From Haloglomus salinum (GTDB taxonomy: Archaea > Halobacteriota > Halobacteria > Halobacteriales > Haloarculaceae): a DNA stretch of 64,000 bases. The translations under genes and the position numbers were made by a program. Position 1 is the stretch's first letter. Each line of letters starts with the position of its first letter. The DNA is taken from the NCBI RefSeq assembly GCF_024298825.1, contig NZ_CP101153.1:4126379-4190378 (forward strand), read 5' to 3'. Of this stretch, positions 17,046 to 26,279 are shown piece after piece. The notes beneath the pieces are model-generated. The model made no database searches. It was given only the letters and a program-made list of their open reading frames with translations, and had not been told where the DNA came from.

Positions 17046-18527
17046 TCAGTGGGCCGGGGGGTCACTCGGGTCGAACCGGAGCGCGACATCCGCGCCGTCG
17101 CTCGCGGGGGCGAAGTCGAGGCGGCCGCCGGCAGCGTCGACGACCCAGCGGACGATCCAGAGCCCGAGGCCGGTCGAGTGGTCGAGCTGTGACATCTCTC
17201 GGGAGCCGGTCAGTACCTCACGTTCGCGCGCCGGGATGCCGGGGCCATCGTCGCTGATGTGGAGGACGATGCGGTCGTCCTGCTCGGTCAGCCAGACGTG
17301 GACGTTGTCAGCCCCGTGGACGATGGCGTTCTCGACGACGTTGTCGATGGCACGCCCGAGTTCCGGGATGCCGACGACCCAGCACTCCGACGGCAGGTCG
17401 GTACTGAGGGTCGTCTCGGACGCCACGTCCTGGTGCCCTTCGACGATACGTCGGGCGAGTGCGGCCAGTTCGACTGGAACCGTTCCAGGCTGGCGGTCGA
17501 TGAGCCGCTGGAGGTCACGCGCCTGTTCGGAGAGGTCCGCGACCGAGCGGGCGGTCTCGACGATGCGACTCGCCATCCGGGCTGCCTCGCCATCGAGGTC
17601 GTCGACGAGGTCGGTCGCGTTCCCGATGATGACGCCCATATCGTTCCGGAGGTTGTGCCGGAGGACGCGGTGGAGCACCTGGAGCTGGCGCTCGCGGAGT
17701 TGCTGGTCGGTGATGTCCGTGTAGATGGCGAAGCCACGGGTCACGTCGGGTGAAACGTGGTACGGAACACCGGAGAAGAGGAACTGGCGGAGGCCATCGG
17801 CCGTCAGCCGTCTGACCTCCTCGCGGACGATCTCCCCATCGCCGGTCCGGCGGTCCAGGTCCCGCCCTTCGGACGTGTGGCTCGCCGGGAGGATGAAGTC
17901 GTTGAGCGACTCGCCACGGATGGTCGCGGTGTCCCAGCCGAACAGCTGTTGGAACGCGGGATTGACCGCCAGTACGCGCGGTTCACCGTCGACCTGCTCG
18001 ATCTCGACGACGGCGTCCTGGGCCTCGTCGAACAGCGCGCGGAACCGGTCACTGTCGGCGGCAACCCGGGCGACCGCCGCCCGGATGCGGTCGTGGAATG
18101 ACTCCCCGTGCTCGGCCAGCAGGTCGAGCGGTGCGTACTCGGTGACACCACACCGGGTGGCTACGGCCGCGAGGCGGCCATCGGCAGCCTCGCCCCACAG
18201 GACCGTCGCCACGCCGTCGTACTCCTCGGCCACGCTGTCCAGCACGGCGAGCGCCTGGTCGTCGTGGGCCGTCGCCTCCGCACAGACGCAGTCGGGGGAC
18301 CTCGTGGCGATGGTCCGGCGCAACTCGCTCGGTGTCCGGACCACCGCCACCTCGATCGGCGGGAGGCCCGGAGGCGAGTCAGCGACACCACTCTCGCTGT
18401 CTGCCTGCTCCCGGTCGCTGCCCGCCCCGGCGGAAGGGAGTGCTGCCCCCCCGTTGGGCTGGAACGAGACGACACTGATGGAACCACCGGCAGCGACCGA
18501 GTCCATCCGGGGTCCGTAGCCCCCCAT
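17046..18527 (-). CDS. PAS sensor histidine kinase, haloarchaeal type
   Basis: A soluble kinase of about 493 residues. An N-terminal receiver-like or linker region reads 'VAVVRTPSELRRTIATRSPDCV' then 'VLDSVAEEYDGVATVLWGEAADGRLAAV'. A PAS domain follows (FRALFDEAQDAVVEIEQ through GFAIYTDITDQQLRERQLQVL). The phosphoacceptor helix is VLHRVLRHNLRNDMGVIIG, and the HATPase has N-box AIDNVVENAIVHG, G1 DDGPGIP and G2 GLGLWIV. No membrane helix is present, so it senses inside the cell. The response regulator is not adjacent. Start is ATG 18527 or 18506; both are plausible. Confidence 0.88.
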   Translation of the reverse strand: MGGYGPRMDSVAAGGSISVVSFQPNGGAALPSAGAGSDREQADSESGVADSPPGLPPIEVAVVRTPSELRRTIATRSPDCVCAEATAHDDQALAVLDSVAEEYDGVATVLWGEAADGRLAAVATRCGVTEYAPLDLLAEHGESFHDRIRAAVARVAADSDRFRALFDEAQDAVVEIEQVDGEPRVLAVNPAFQQLFGWDTATIRGESLNDFILPASHTSEGRDLDRRTGDGEIVREEVRRLTADGLRQFLFSGVPYHVSPDVTRGFAIYTDITDQQLRERQLQVLHRVLRHNLRNDMGVIIGNATDLVDDLDGEAARMASRIVETARSVADLSEQARDLQRLIDRQPGTVPVELAALARRIVEGHQDVASETTLSTDLPSECWVVGIPELGRAIDNVVENAIVHGADNVHVWLTEQDDRIVLHISDDGPGIPAREREVLTGSREMSQLDHSTGLGLWIVRWVVDAAGGRLDFAPASDGADVALRFDPSDPPAH

Positions 18528-18624
18528 ATTGCGGTGTGTTATCCCCCAACAGGCAAAACCGTACCGGCAGGTACGGTAGCACCACGCGGATTCTGATTCC
18601 TGGACACTGGCTCTCCAGTACGCG

Positions 18625-19245
18625 TCAGTCGTCGGGGTACTTCGGCTCGTGCTGCTCGGCGCGTTCGAGGGCCGTCTCGACCACGTCACGCACGTCGCCG
18701 TGGAAGACGCCGCCGTGGCCGGCGTACATGTGTTCGACGCCCTCCGGGAGCCGGTCGAGGAGGTCGCGGATGGACTCGATGAGTCGCTCGCGGGACTGCC
18801 CGGCCATGTCCGTGCGGCCGAAGGAGCCGTAGTCGAACGCGCCGTCGTCGTGGACCACCACGTCGCCGGAGTAGAGGCTCGTGGGCGAGACGAATGAGAC
18901 GTGGTCGTCGGCGTGACCGGGCGTGTAGACCACGTCGCAGTCCTCGTCACCGACCTGCACCGTGTCACCGTCGTCGATGGCGTGGGTTCGGCACGAGTGG
19001 TCGGCGTAGGCGTACACGTCCGGGTCGAAGGCGTCGCAGACGGCGTCCAGCTGCGCGACGTGGTCGCCGTGCTGGTGGGTCATCACGACCCGGTCCAGGC
19101 CGTCGACGTGCTCGCGGACGGCATCGACGACGCCGTCCCAGGCGCCCGCGTCGACCAGCGTCGTGACCTCGCCCGGCACCAGATAGGCGTTGCAGGTGAA
19201 CGTCTCGGCCTCGTTCGTCACGCAGACGACATCGGGGTCGCTCAT
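18625..19245 (-). CDS. Metallo-beta-lactamase-fold hydrolase (glyoxalase II-like)
   Basis: A 206-residue MBL-fold protein. The metal motif is VVMTHQHGDHVAQLDAV (HxHxDH), with further ligands in YTPGHADDHVSF, SLYSGDVVV and YAGHGGVFH. It resembles small archaeal MBL hydrolases related to glyoxalase II; the substrate is not evident. A much longer open frame continues upstream antisense to the ABC1 kinase gene, but MSDPDVVCVTNEAETF is the family-like start. It is divergent from the ABC1 kinase. Confidence 0.88.
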   Translation of the reverse strand: MSDPDVVCVTNEAETFTCNAYLVPGEVTTLVDAGAWDGVVDAVREHVDGLDRVVMTHQHGDHVAQLDAVCDAFDPDVYAYADHSCRTHAIDDGDTVQVGDEDCDVVYTPGHADDHVSFVSPTSLYSGDVVVHDDGAFDYGSFGRTDMAGQSRERLIESIRDLLDRLPEGVEHMYAGHGGVFHGDVRDVVETALERAEQHEPKYPDD

Positions 19246-19368
19246 GGGCGGTCGTGGGGCCGGCGAGCGCAAAGGCGTTTGCCCCGGACTGGGGGGAGTC
19301 CACAGCGGCCCCCGGCCGGGGCTGCCCCGAGCAGGCCCTTTATCCGGTCGCCGCGCCCCAGTAGTGAC

Positions 19369-21189
19369 GTGAGCAGTGCGGCCGAGGAGTCGACGGCGGA
19401 GTTCCCAGAGGATGCCGAGAGCGACGCGCTCGACCCGGCGCTCCCGGAGCCGGAACTCGTCGGGGGCGTCACGGACGAGCGGCTCCCGCTCCGCGTGCGG
19501 CTCCGGTCGCTGTACCGGTTCTTCGTGGTCATCGGAGCCTTCCTGCCGTTCGTCGTCGCCTTCCTGCGCGACCGGCGGCGGTGGCTGCTGTTCGGTGACG
19601 GCCGCGAACCGACCGACGAGGACGACCGGCGCCGGGCACGCAAGCTCCGCGAGACGTTGCTGGAGCTGGGCCCGGCGTTCATCAAGTTCGGGCAGATGCT
19701 GTCGACGCGGCCGGACGTCCTCCCGCCGGCGTACGTCGAGGAGCTGTCGGCGCTCCAGGACCGGGTGCCGGCGGCCCCCTGGTCCGAGGCACGAGAGGTG
19801 CTGGAGGGTGAACTCGGGCCCGTGAACGAGGTGTTCGCCGAGTTCGAGCACGAGCCCATCAGCGGTGCGAGTATCGGGCAGGTGTACGTCGGACGCCTGG
19901 CCCCCGACAGCGTCGGGGCCGAGTCGCCGACCGACGTGGCGGTGAAGGTGCTCCGGCCGGGCGTCCGACCGCGCGTCGAGGCCGACCTGCGCGTCATCCG
20001 GACGCTGCTGCCGTTCGTGACCCGGCTCGCGCCGCCGGGCCAGCGGTTCACCCTGGAGAACCTCGCCGACGAGTACGCCGCGACCATCCGCCAGGAGATG
20101 GACTACGCCCACGAGGCCCGCCGACAGGAACTGGTCCGGACGAACTTCGCCGACACACCGGAGGTCCGCATCCCGCCCGTCGTCGCCGAGTTGACGACCG
20201 ACCGCGTCATCGTCTCGGAGTACATCGAGGGCACGAAGATATCGAACGTCTCGACGCTCCGGTCGATGGGCATCGATACGACCGACCTCGCAGACCGGCT
20301 CCTCCGGGCGTACATCCGGATGATAATCGAGGACGGTGTGTTCCACGCGGACCCGCACCCCGGCAACCTCGCGGTCCAGTCCGACGGGACCATCGTCTTC
20401 TACGACTTCGGGCTGACGGGGACGCTGAGCGAGCGTCGGCGGAACGAACTGTTCGAGTTCTACGTCGCCGTCGCGAGCGAGGACATCGAGGGCGTGCTGG
20501 ACGCGTTCGAGGGGATGGGTGCGCTGGACCCCGACGCCGACCGCGAGTTCATGCGCGCCGGGATGGAACTCGCCTTCGACAACCTGCGGGGCGGCGAGGT
20601 GGATGTGAGCGAGGTACGGGAACTCGTGGAGGGGTTCCAGGGGACGCTCCGGGAGTTCCCGATGCGGCTGCCGCGCGACCTCGCACTGATGGTGCGGACA
20701 TCCACCATCCTCGAGGGGGTGTGCTACACGCTCGACGACGAGTTCGACTTCGTCGCGGTCGTGACCGACTACGTCCGGAAGGAGCAGGGACAGGAGTCGG
20801 CCCAGCGCCTCCTCGAGGCGGGCATCGACGAGGCAGCCAGAATCGGGCTCGCGGTCTTCCGGGCACCGACGGGTGCGGAACGCGCTCTCGACCACATCGT
20901 CCGCGGGAACGTCGCGGTCCGGGCGACCGTACGCGACGACGGGCGCGTGGTCAGCCGGTTCGGTCGCAGAATCGTACTCGGAGGGCTCGCGACCGGTGGC
21001 ATCGTCATGACGGCGCTCGCCTACGGCTTCCGGGCGACGGTGGGGAACGAGGTCGTCCTGCTGGCGGCCGCTGGGACGCTCGGGCTGCTGGGGCTGACCG
21101 GGCTCGCCTTCCGCCGCGACCGTGGCATCAGCGCGACCCCGCAGTTCACGCGGCAGAACATGCGCGAGCGCCAGCGCGGCGAGGAGTGA
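19369..21189 (+). CDS. ABC1/UbiB family atypical kinase
   Basis: A 606-residue member of the ABC1/AarF/UbiB kinase-like family, whose members act in quinone or isoprenoid lipid pathways. Signatures in order are the KxGQ motif ([22 protein letters not shown]), the Ala-rich loop [10 protein letters not shown], the nucleotide Lys in [19 protein letters not shown], the catalytic-loop equivalent [10 protein letters not shown] and YDFGLTG. Two hydrophobic helices lie near the C-terminus ([18 protein letters not shown] and [20 protein letters not shown]), so the protein is membrane-bound. Start is GTG 19369; the frame is open farther upstream as an antisense shadow. Confidence 0.92.
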   Translation: MSSAAEESTAEFPEDAESDALDPALPEPELVGGVTDERLPLRVRLRSLYRFFVVIGAFLPFVVAFLRDRRRWLLFGDGREPTDEDDRRRARKLRETLLELGPAFIKFGQMLSTRPDVLPPAYVEELSALQDRVPAAPWSEAREVLEGELGPVNEVFAEFEHEPISGASIGQVYVGRLAPDSVGAESPTDVAVKVLRPGVRPRVEADLRVIRTLLPFVTRLAPPGQRFTLENLADEYAATIRQEMDYAHEARRQELVRTNFADTPEVRIPPVVAELTTDRVIVSEYIEGTKISNVSTLRSMGIDTTDLADRLLRAYIRMIIEDGVFHADPHPGNLAVQSDGTIVFYDFGLTGTLSERRRNELFEFYVAVASEDIEGVLDAFEGMGALDPDADREFMRAGMELAFDNLRGGEVDVSEVRELVEGFQGTLREFPMRLPRDLALMVRTSTILEGVCYTLDDEFDFVAVVTDYVRKEQGQESAQRLLEAGIDEAARIGLAVFRAPTGAERALDHIVRGNVAVRATVRDDGRVVSRFGRRIVLGGLATGGIVMTALAYGFRATVGNEVVLLAAAGTLGLLGLTGLAFRRDRGISATPQFTRQNMRERQRGEE

Positions 21190-21269
21190 GGTCGGCGCGG
21201 CGGCCGGTGTCGAGATCGGCGTGTGCCTGCGGCGAAACGGTTTTCCTGCGAACGACACAACGGTCGTCC

Positions 21270-21620
21270 ATGAGTGGGAACGAAGAGGAGATCGACGAAC
21301 TGCGACAGAAGAAGATGGAGGAGCTGAAGCAGCGCCAGCAGGAGGGCGGCGCTCCGGACGGGGAGGCCGCCGAGGCCCAGCGCGAGCAGGCCGAGGCCCA
21401 GAAGAAGGCGATGCTCCGGAAGGCGCTGGACGACGGCGCGCGCAAGCGACTCAACACCATCCGGATGAGCAAGCCGGAGTTCGCCGAGAAGGTCGAACAG
21501 CAGGTCATCGCGCTCCACCGCTCGGGCCGGCTCCAGGGCCGCATCGACGAGGAGCAGATGAAGGAGCTCCTGCAGGAGCTCAAGCCGGAGAAGCAGAGCT
21601 TCGACATCAAGCGCCGGTAA
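21270..21620 (+). CDS. DNA-binding protein of the PDCD5 family
   Basis: A 116-residue helical PDCD5/TFAR19 homologue (archaeal COG2118). The N-terminus is a charged helix ([20 protein letters not shown]), then [56 protein letters not shown]. Archaeal members bind DNA non-specifically in vitro, and cellular roles are unclear. One base separates its stop from the next gene's GTG, suggesting co-transcription. Confidence 0.92.
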   Translation: MSGNEEEIDELRQKKMEELKQRQQEGGAPDGEAAEAQREQAEAQKKAMLRKALDDGARKRLNTIRMSKPEFAEKVEQQVIALHRSGRLQGRIDEEQMKELLQELKPEKQSFDIKRR

Positions 21621-21621
21621 C

Positions 21622-22383
21622 GTGGCCCCGACCGAGACGGCGTCGGCCGCCCAGCCGCCGGCGTGGGTCCTGTTCAGCGGCGGCAAGGACTCCGCCCTCG
21701 CCGCACTCTGCCTCGAGCCGTTCTACGACGTGACGCTGGTCACCATCGGGTTCGGTATCGACGCGGCGCCCGAGCCAGGCTGGGGAATCGCCCGCGCGAC
21801 GTATCACGCCCGCGAGGCCGCCGAGGCCATCGGCCTCCCGCACCGCGTGGTGTCGCTGCCCGAGTCGGTGGCCCACGAGGCCGCCGAGCGGACGCTGGCC
21901 GACGGCTACCCGCGGGAGGCCATCCAGTCGGTCCACGAGCAGGCGCTGGAGACGGTTGCGGAGGAAGCCGTCGCAGCGGGCGACGACTCGCCCCCGACCA
22001 TCGCCGACGGCACCCGCCGCGACGACCGGGTTCCCCGGCTGGACCGGCCGGCGATACAGAGCCTGGAGGACCGCCACGGTGTGGACTACCTCGTTCCGTT
22101 GCGCGGTTTCGGCCGGGACGCAGTCGACCGCCTCGCCCGCGACCAGCTCGAGGTCGCCATCGGTCCCAGCGACGAGCTGGCGAAGGCCGACTACGAGGCG
22201 GCCATCCGGACGCTCATCCGCCGCGAGCACGGCCACGACCGCGTCGACGAACTGTTCCCCGACCACGTCCAGTCGCGGGTCGTCGGGCGGACCGACGGGT
22301 CGGCCCCGGAGTCGGGAGACGGGCCGGGCGATGGGTCGGACGGCGAGCAGGCCGGCGGGTCGAAATCGCGGAAAACCTCTTGA
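21622..22383 (+). CDS. PP-loop ATPase (adenine nucleotide alpha-hydrolase fold; DUF7411-like)
   Basis: A 253-residue protein from GTG 21622. The PP-loop SGGKDSALAALCL sits at about 19-31 and marks an ATP pyrophosphatase that adenylates a substrate. The next strands read VTLVTIGFG and PHRVVSLPESV. A central segment PTIADGTRRDDRVPRL has the 'GT..DD' type motif of tRNA thiolases and asparagine synthetase-like enzymes. No CxxC pair or other RNA-binding part is present, so the substrate is not assigned. A 40-residue Gly/Ser/Asp tail is disordered. It may be the operon partner of the PDCD5 gene. Confidence 0.8.
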   Translation: MAPTETASAAQPPAWVLFSGGKDSALAALCLEPFYDVTLVTIGFGIDAAPEPGWGIARATYHAREAAEAIGLPHRVVSLPESVAHEAAERTLADGYPREAIQSVHEQALETVAEEAVAAGDDSPPTIADGTRRDDRVPRLDRPAIQSLEDRHGVDYLVPLRGFGRDAVDRLARDQLEVAIGPSDELAKADYEAAIRTLIRREHGHDRVDELFPDHVQSRVVGRTDGSAPESGDGPGDGSDGEQAGGSKSRKTS

Positions 22384-22405
22384 CGTGGGGGGCTGAAGGG
22401 CCGGT

Positions 22406-23092
22406 ATGCGATTCCTCATCGTCGGCTACGGTCGGGTCGGACTGCGGACCTCCCAGATTCTCGCCTCCGAGGGCCACGAGGTCACCATCGTCGAACAGAA
22501 CGCCGAGAAGGTCGCGAAGGCCTCCGACGACGGATTCCAGGCCCACCAGGGCGACGGCCAGGACGAGCGCCTGCTGGAGCAGGCCGGCATCGCCGATGTC
22601 GACGCGATAGCCGCGCTCACGGGCGACCTGAACGCCAACTTCGCCGCCTGCATGGCCGGCAAGGCCCACGACATCCGGACGGTCATGCGCATCGACGAGG
22701 ACTACCGCGAGGAGATATACGAGAAGTACGCCGCGGACGTCGACGAGATCGTCTACCCCGAGCGCCTCGGTGCGGCGGGCGCGAAGACGGCGCTGCTGGG
22801 CGGCGACCTGAACGTTCTCGCGGACCTCACCGAGACGCTGACGGCGGCGACCGTCGACGTCCCGGCCGACTCACCGCTCATCGGGAGCCGGGTCGTCGAG
22901 GTGGAGTTCCCGTCGGGAGCGCGGGTGTACGCGCACGGCCGAGTGAACGAGCCGCTGAACATCCCGCTGCCGCAGGCGACCATCGAGGCCGGCGACCGGC
23001 TGGCGATCATCGCAGACGGGAGTTCGCTCGGCGACGTCCGGGCGATGGTTCGCGGGGACGACCCGGACGCCGACGCGGAAGCCGGCGCCTGA
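22406..23092 (+). CDS. TrkA-type potassium channel/transport regulatory protein
   Basis: A 228-residue cytoplasmic regulator. The RCK/TrkA-N Rossmann domain has GYGRVGLRTSQILASEGHEVTIVEQN (GxGxxG) and GDGQDERLLEQAGI; a TrkA-C domain occupies about 135-215. Such proteins gate TrkH or K+ channels in response to NAD(H) or ATP, or control other cation carriers. No membrane partner gene lies nearby, so its target is unknown. The ATG is 22 bp after the PP-loop gene, likely in the same operon. Confidence 0.92.
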   Translation: MRFLIVGYGRVGLRTSQILASEGHEVTIVEQNAEKVAKASDDGFQAHQGDGQDERLLEQAGIADVDAIAALTGDLNANFAACMAGKAHDIRTVMRIDEDYREEIYEKYAADVDEIVYPERLGAAGAKTALLGGDLNVLADLTETLTAATVDVPADSPLIGSRVVEVEFPSGARVYAHGRVNEPLNIPLPQATIEAGDRLAIIADGSSLGDVRAMVRGDDPDADAEAGA

Positions 23093-23433
23093 GCGGGCAG
23101 TGACGGCGGTCGGTTCTCGGCAGCGACGGACCGGCGAGCGACCGCTGCGAGAGCTGTGGCTCCGGGTCGAGGTCGCAGGGAACAGAGAGTGTATGTGGCC
23201 TCTGCATCCCCGGAAAGGAGATAGGTCCGGGCGCGCGGTGGGGAGGATGGGGATGTGTTGAGGCCGTCAGTGCGCGCCCACCGATAGCCATCCCCGGGAG
23301 GAACATAAATCCGCGTCAGACAGTCGTGTGACCGACGCAATTCGTCGGACGTTCGTCGTGCCTCCGTCTTGCGGTTTCACGGGAGAGGAGCCGCCCGATG
23401 GACCGGCGCCACCACATCACGAAGGTACATAAG
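23093..23433. other. Gene-free convergent region with a pseudoknot-like pairing pattern
   Basis: No supported gene lies here. GGGCGCGC at 23229-23236 is complementary to GCGCGCCC at 23272-23279. GGGGATG at 23249-23255 is complementary to CATCCCC at 23289-23295. The two pairings interleave. A TATA-like patch (aacataaatcc) lies at about 23301-23311. A short structured RNA or a terminator region are both possible. Confidence 0.4.
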
Positions 23434-23763
23434 TCAGCTTCCACCGGGAAGGGGGCAGAGGCTGGCCGTGAGGACCGCCGGGTCCTCGCCGTCATTCCGG
23501 GCCCCGTGGACGACTCCCCGTTCGTTGAGGACGACGCCCGGCGCGGGGACCCGCTCCTCCTCGTCGTCTCGGACGACCGTGACGGTCCCCCGCAGGACGT
23601 GGAAGACGTTGGTAGCGTCGTCGTGTTCGTGCGGGTCGACGCGGGCGCCGGGGCCGAGCGCGAACGCCTTCACGAGCACGTCGTCGGTGACGACGAGTTC
23701 TGCCGTGAGAACCTCGCCTTCCTCGGGGTCGAGCGCCGCCGCCTCGGGGTATCGGTCCAGCAT
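23434..23763 (-). CDS. Small cupin-domain protein
   Basis: A 109-residue single cupin. Metal-ligand motif 1 is GARVDPHEHDDATNVFHVLRG (H, H, E-like positions) and motif 2 ends VLNERGVVHGARND, with the last His ligand. Such cupins are small metal-binding enzymes or sensors; no substrate can be inferred. Its promoter region holds the palindrome GGGACTAAGTCCC at about 23784-23796, whose centre sits where a TATA box would be for a nearly leaderless mRNA. Convergent with trkA, divergent from nothing; the permease gene lies upstream on the same strand. Confidence 0.82.
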   Translation of the reverse strand: MLDRYPEAAALDPEEGEVLTAELVVTDDVLVKAFALGPGARVDPHEHDDATNVFHVLRGTVTVVRDDEEERVPAPGVVLNERGVVHGARNDGEDPAVLTASLCPLPGGS

Positions 23764-23783
23764 ACCGGACGCGAGGACCGGAC

Positions 23784-23796
23784 GGGACTTAGTCCC
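23784..23796 (-). promoter_or_regulatory. Palindromic promoter element of the cupin gene
   Basis: GGGACT at 23784-23789 and AGTCCC at 23791-23796 form a near-perfect palindrome with a one-base centre. The centre lies about 27 bp before the cupin ATG, at TATA-box distance. It may be an operator overlapping the promoter; the protein that would bind it is unknown. Confidence 0.35.
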
Positions 23797-23851
23797 ACGC
23801 GCCGGGACCGTTTCCGGGGACCCACCGGGTACAGCCCGGGTGCGGTGCCGG

Positions 23852-25243
23852 TCACTCGGCGCCGGGGAGGTAGTCCGCGGCGTCGTCGACGGCGCCGTCG
23901 ATGCGCTCCTCCTCGATGGGGACGACCGTCTCCTCCAGCAGGTCGCGCTTGAAGTAGAGGAGTTCGACGCCCACGACGGCGACCGCCACCACGAGCACCA
24001 TCACGAACGTGTTCGGTTCGCGGGTGTAGAGGTTGTAGGCCATCAGCGGGAGGAACGCGGTCGTGCCGAGGAAGCCGACGGCGGGTGGCACCGGGTTGAC
24101 GGCGTCGTGGTCGCGCTCCCGGAGACAGAGAAGGCTCATCGCCCCGAAGACGAGGATGAACGCCAGCGAGGCGAAGGAGGTGATTGCCCCGAGGCTCCCG
24201 ACGGCGGTGAACAGGGCCGTGACGCCGCCGATGGCCAGCAGCGTCCGCTCGGGGATGCCGTCGGCGTCGGCGTCGCCGATGTCGTCGGGTAGCAGGTCTT
24301 CGGCGAGCATCCCCTTCGCGAAGTGTGCCGCCGAGAACATGGTCGCGTTGATGGCACTCCCGGTAGAGAACAGCGCCGAGAGTGCGAGCGCGACGCCGCC
24401 GGCCGTCGCGAGCCCGTAGGGCGACAGCATCGTCCGGGCGGCATCCTTCAGGGCGACGTGTGGATGTTGCTGGAGCGCCTGCGGCGCGAGGTTGACCGTC
24501 ACGACCCCGACGAGGACGTAGATGGTGACGGCGACCGGGATGGAGATGTAGACGGCCTTCCGGATGGTCGACTCGGGGTCGGTGATGGAGGCCTGGTCGT
24601 AGAACAGGAGCTGCCAGCCCTGGAACGCGACGAACGAGATGGCCGCGGCCACGACGGGGCCGACTCCGACCAGCGAACCGGTCCCGAAGCGGAGCCCGCC
24701 GCTCCCGGGGGCGAACCGGGACGCGTAGACGACCCCCAGGACACCGAACGCGACGAGGATGAACACCTTGAGCGCGACGAGGACGTTCTCGGCGGTCCCC
24801 GTGGTCCGCGCGCCGGCGAGATTGAGCGCGACGAACCCCGCGACGGCCAGCACGGAGATGGCCGGGCGGGCCGGGAGGCTGGCCACACTCGCCGGGACGA
24901 CCGACAGCGAGACGGTGAACTCGGCGAACGCGAAGGCGTACATCGCCATGGAGCCGATGTACCCGACGAGCAGCGTCCAGCCGACCATCCCCGCGAGGTC
25001 CGAGCTCCCGAGATAACACTGGACGAACGTGACCGACCCGCCGCAGTTGTCGGTCATCCGGTCGAGCGTGATGTAGGAGTAGCCGGCACAGAGCGCGACG
25101 ATGCCGGCCGCGACGAACGCGGCCCACGTCGCGAATCGCGTGATGCCGGCCACGACCCCCATGACGGCGTAGATGCCGCCGCCGATCATCCCCCCGAGCG
25201 CGATGGAGACCGACTCCGTCAGCCCGAGTTCTTCGGCGGACAT
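23852..25243 (-). CDS. APC-family amino acid/polyamine permease
   Basis: A 463-residue polytopic membrane protein with about 12 hydrophobic segments. TM1 carries the unwound APC motif VSIALGGMIGGGIYAVMGVV. Other family stretches are SYITLDRMTDNCGGSVTFVQCYLG, VAFQGWQLLFYDQASITDPE and SGLFSTGSAINATMFSA-like 'LSALFSTGSAINATMFSAAHFAKGM'. It probably imports an amino acid or related amine using an ion gradient; the substrate is unknown. The C-terminal 30 residues are cytoplasmic and acidic. TATA-like AT sequence lies upstream near 25275-25300. Confidence 0.9.
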   Translation of the reverse strand: MSAEELGLTESVSIALGGMIGGGIYAVMGVVAGITRFATWAAFVAAGIVALCAGYSYITLDRMTDNCGGSVTFVQCYLGSSDLAGMVGWTLLVGYIGSMAMYAFAFAEFTVSLSVVPASVASLPARPAISVLAVAGFVALNLAGARTTGTAENVLVALKVFILVAFGVLGVVYASRFAPGSGGLRFGTGSLVGVGPVVAAAISFVAFQGWQLLFYDQASITDPESTIRKAVYISIPVAVTIYVLVGVVTVNLAPQALQQHPHVALKDAARTMLSPYGLATAGGVALALSALFSTGSAINATMFSAAHFAKGMLAEDLLPDDIGDADADGIPERTLLAIGGVTALFTAVGSLGAITSFASLAFILVFGAMSLLCLRERDHDAVNPVPPAVGFLGTTAFLPLMAYNLYTREPNTFVMVLVVAVAVVGVELLYFKRDLLEETVVPIEEERIDGAVDDAADYLPGAE

Positions 25244-25368
25244 ACTCGCCCGGCAGGTCCGCCGGAGAGACGGAAATATCTGGTGTAGTGGCCCGTTTTT
25301 AGAGATGCCGAATAGTTTGACGCCATATACACATCTTTTCCCGAATCGTCGGACGGCGGAGCGGTACC

Positions 25369-26166
25369 TTACCAGGACAGCCGGACCGTATCACGGGGCG
25401 CAAGGCCGAACGCCTCGTCGCCCCGGCCCTGGTTGACCGCGAACTCGACGTTGCCGTGGCTGCCGACGGTGACCAGTCGCTCGCCGGTCTCGCGCTCGGC
25501 GTAGGCCCGGACGACCGGCGCGTCGACCCCGTTCACCTCGAGCTGATTGCCGACGTGGTCGGCCAGAGTCTCTCCGGGGATGTTCGTCACGACGTTGCCG
25601 AAGTCGTCGACGACCATGACCTCGCCATCAGCGCCGGCCTCGTCGAGCGACGGGTCGGGAAAGGAGACGGCCTCGTACTCGTCGGTCGGCGTGAGCCGAT
25701 CGGCTGCGCCGAGGTCGTCGACGCCGATCTCGTGGACCGCGGCGGCCGCGGGCGCGAACACGTCCCGGCCGTGGAACGTCCGGCTCGCGGGGTCGCCGTA
25801 CGCGTAGTCGAACACCTCCACCTCGCCGTCGCCGTCCCCGTTCCCGCCGTTCGCGGCACCGGCGGCGGTCGCCAGGCGCCGCGCCGCCGGGAGGAGGACA
25901 CCGTTGTCCGGGCCGACGAGCGCGTGGTCGCCCGCGCGAACGACGAGCGCCCGGCGGTCCGTGCCGACACCCGGGTCCACGACGACGAGATGGACCGCCG
26001 GCGGGAACCAGGGGAGAACCTCCCGGAGCCAGAACGCCGCCGCACGCACGTCCTGCCGCGGGAACTCGTGGCTCACGTCGACGAGCCGGGTGTCGACGCG
26101 CTGCAGGATGACGCCCTTCATCGCCGCCGGGTACGGCGCCCCGAAGTCCGAACTCAGGGTTATCAT
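25369..26166 (-). CDS. SAM hydrolase/hydroxide adenosyltransferase (DUF62 family)
   Basis: A 265-residue member of the DUF62/SAM chlorinase-fluorinase superfamily. Members of this archaeal branch hydrolyse S-adenosylmethionine to adenosine and methionine using an activated water. Visible motifs are MITLSSDFG at the N-terminus, VHLVVVDPGVGTDRRALVV, LVGPDNGVLLPAARRL, RTFHGRDVFAPAAAAV and the C-terminal domain VVDDFGNVVTNIPG. A Gly/Asp/Asn insertion (AANGGNGDGDGEVEV) extends one loop. The eight-residue upstream extension is left out because MITLSSDFG is the family start. Confidence 0.9.
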   Translation of the reverse strand: MITLSSDFGAPYPAAMKGVILQRVDTRLVDVSHEFPRQDVRAAAFWLREVLPWFPPAVHLVVVDPGVGTDRRALVVRAGDHALVGPDNGVLLPAARRLATAAGAANGGNGDGDGEVEVFDYAYGDPASRTFHGRDVFAPAAAAVHEIGVDDLGAADRLTPTDEYEAVSFPDPSLDEAGADGEVMVVDDFGNVVTNIPGETLADHVGNQLEVNGVDAPVVRAYAERETGERLVTVGSHGNVEFAVNQGRGDEAFGLAPRDTVRLSW

Positions 26167-26279
26167 GTGCGGGACTGGGACGGGCGACAACGTAATCGTG
26201 GGGGGTCAGCCGGGATCCCACTCGTGCGTTCCGCCGATTTCGATGCCGGCGAACGGTTCACCGACAGCCTTGACCGTAG

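Noticed and set aside
18625..21258. An 877-codon open frame on the minus strand
   Set aside because: Only its last 206 codons (MBL-fold protein) are real. The rest is antisense to the ABC1 kinase and reads as low-complexity shadow in GC-rich DNA.
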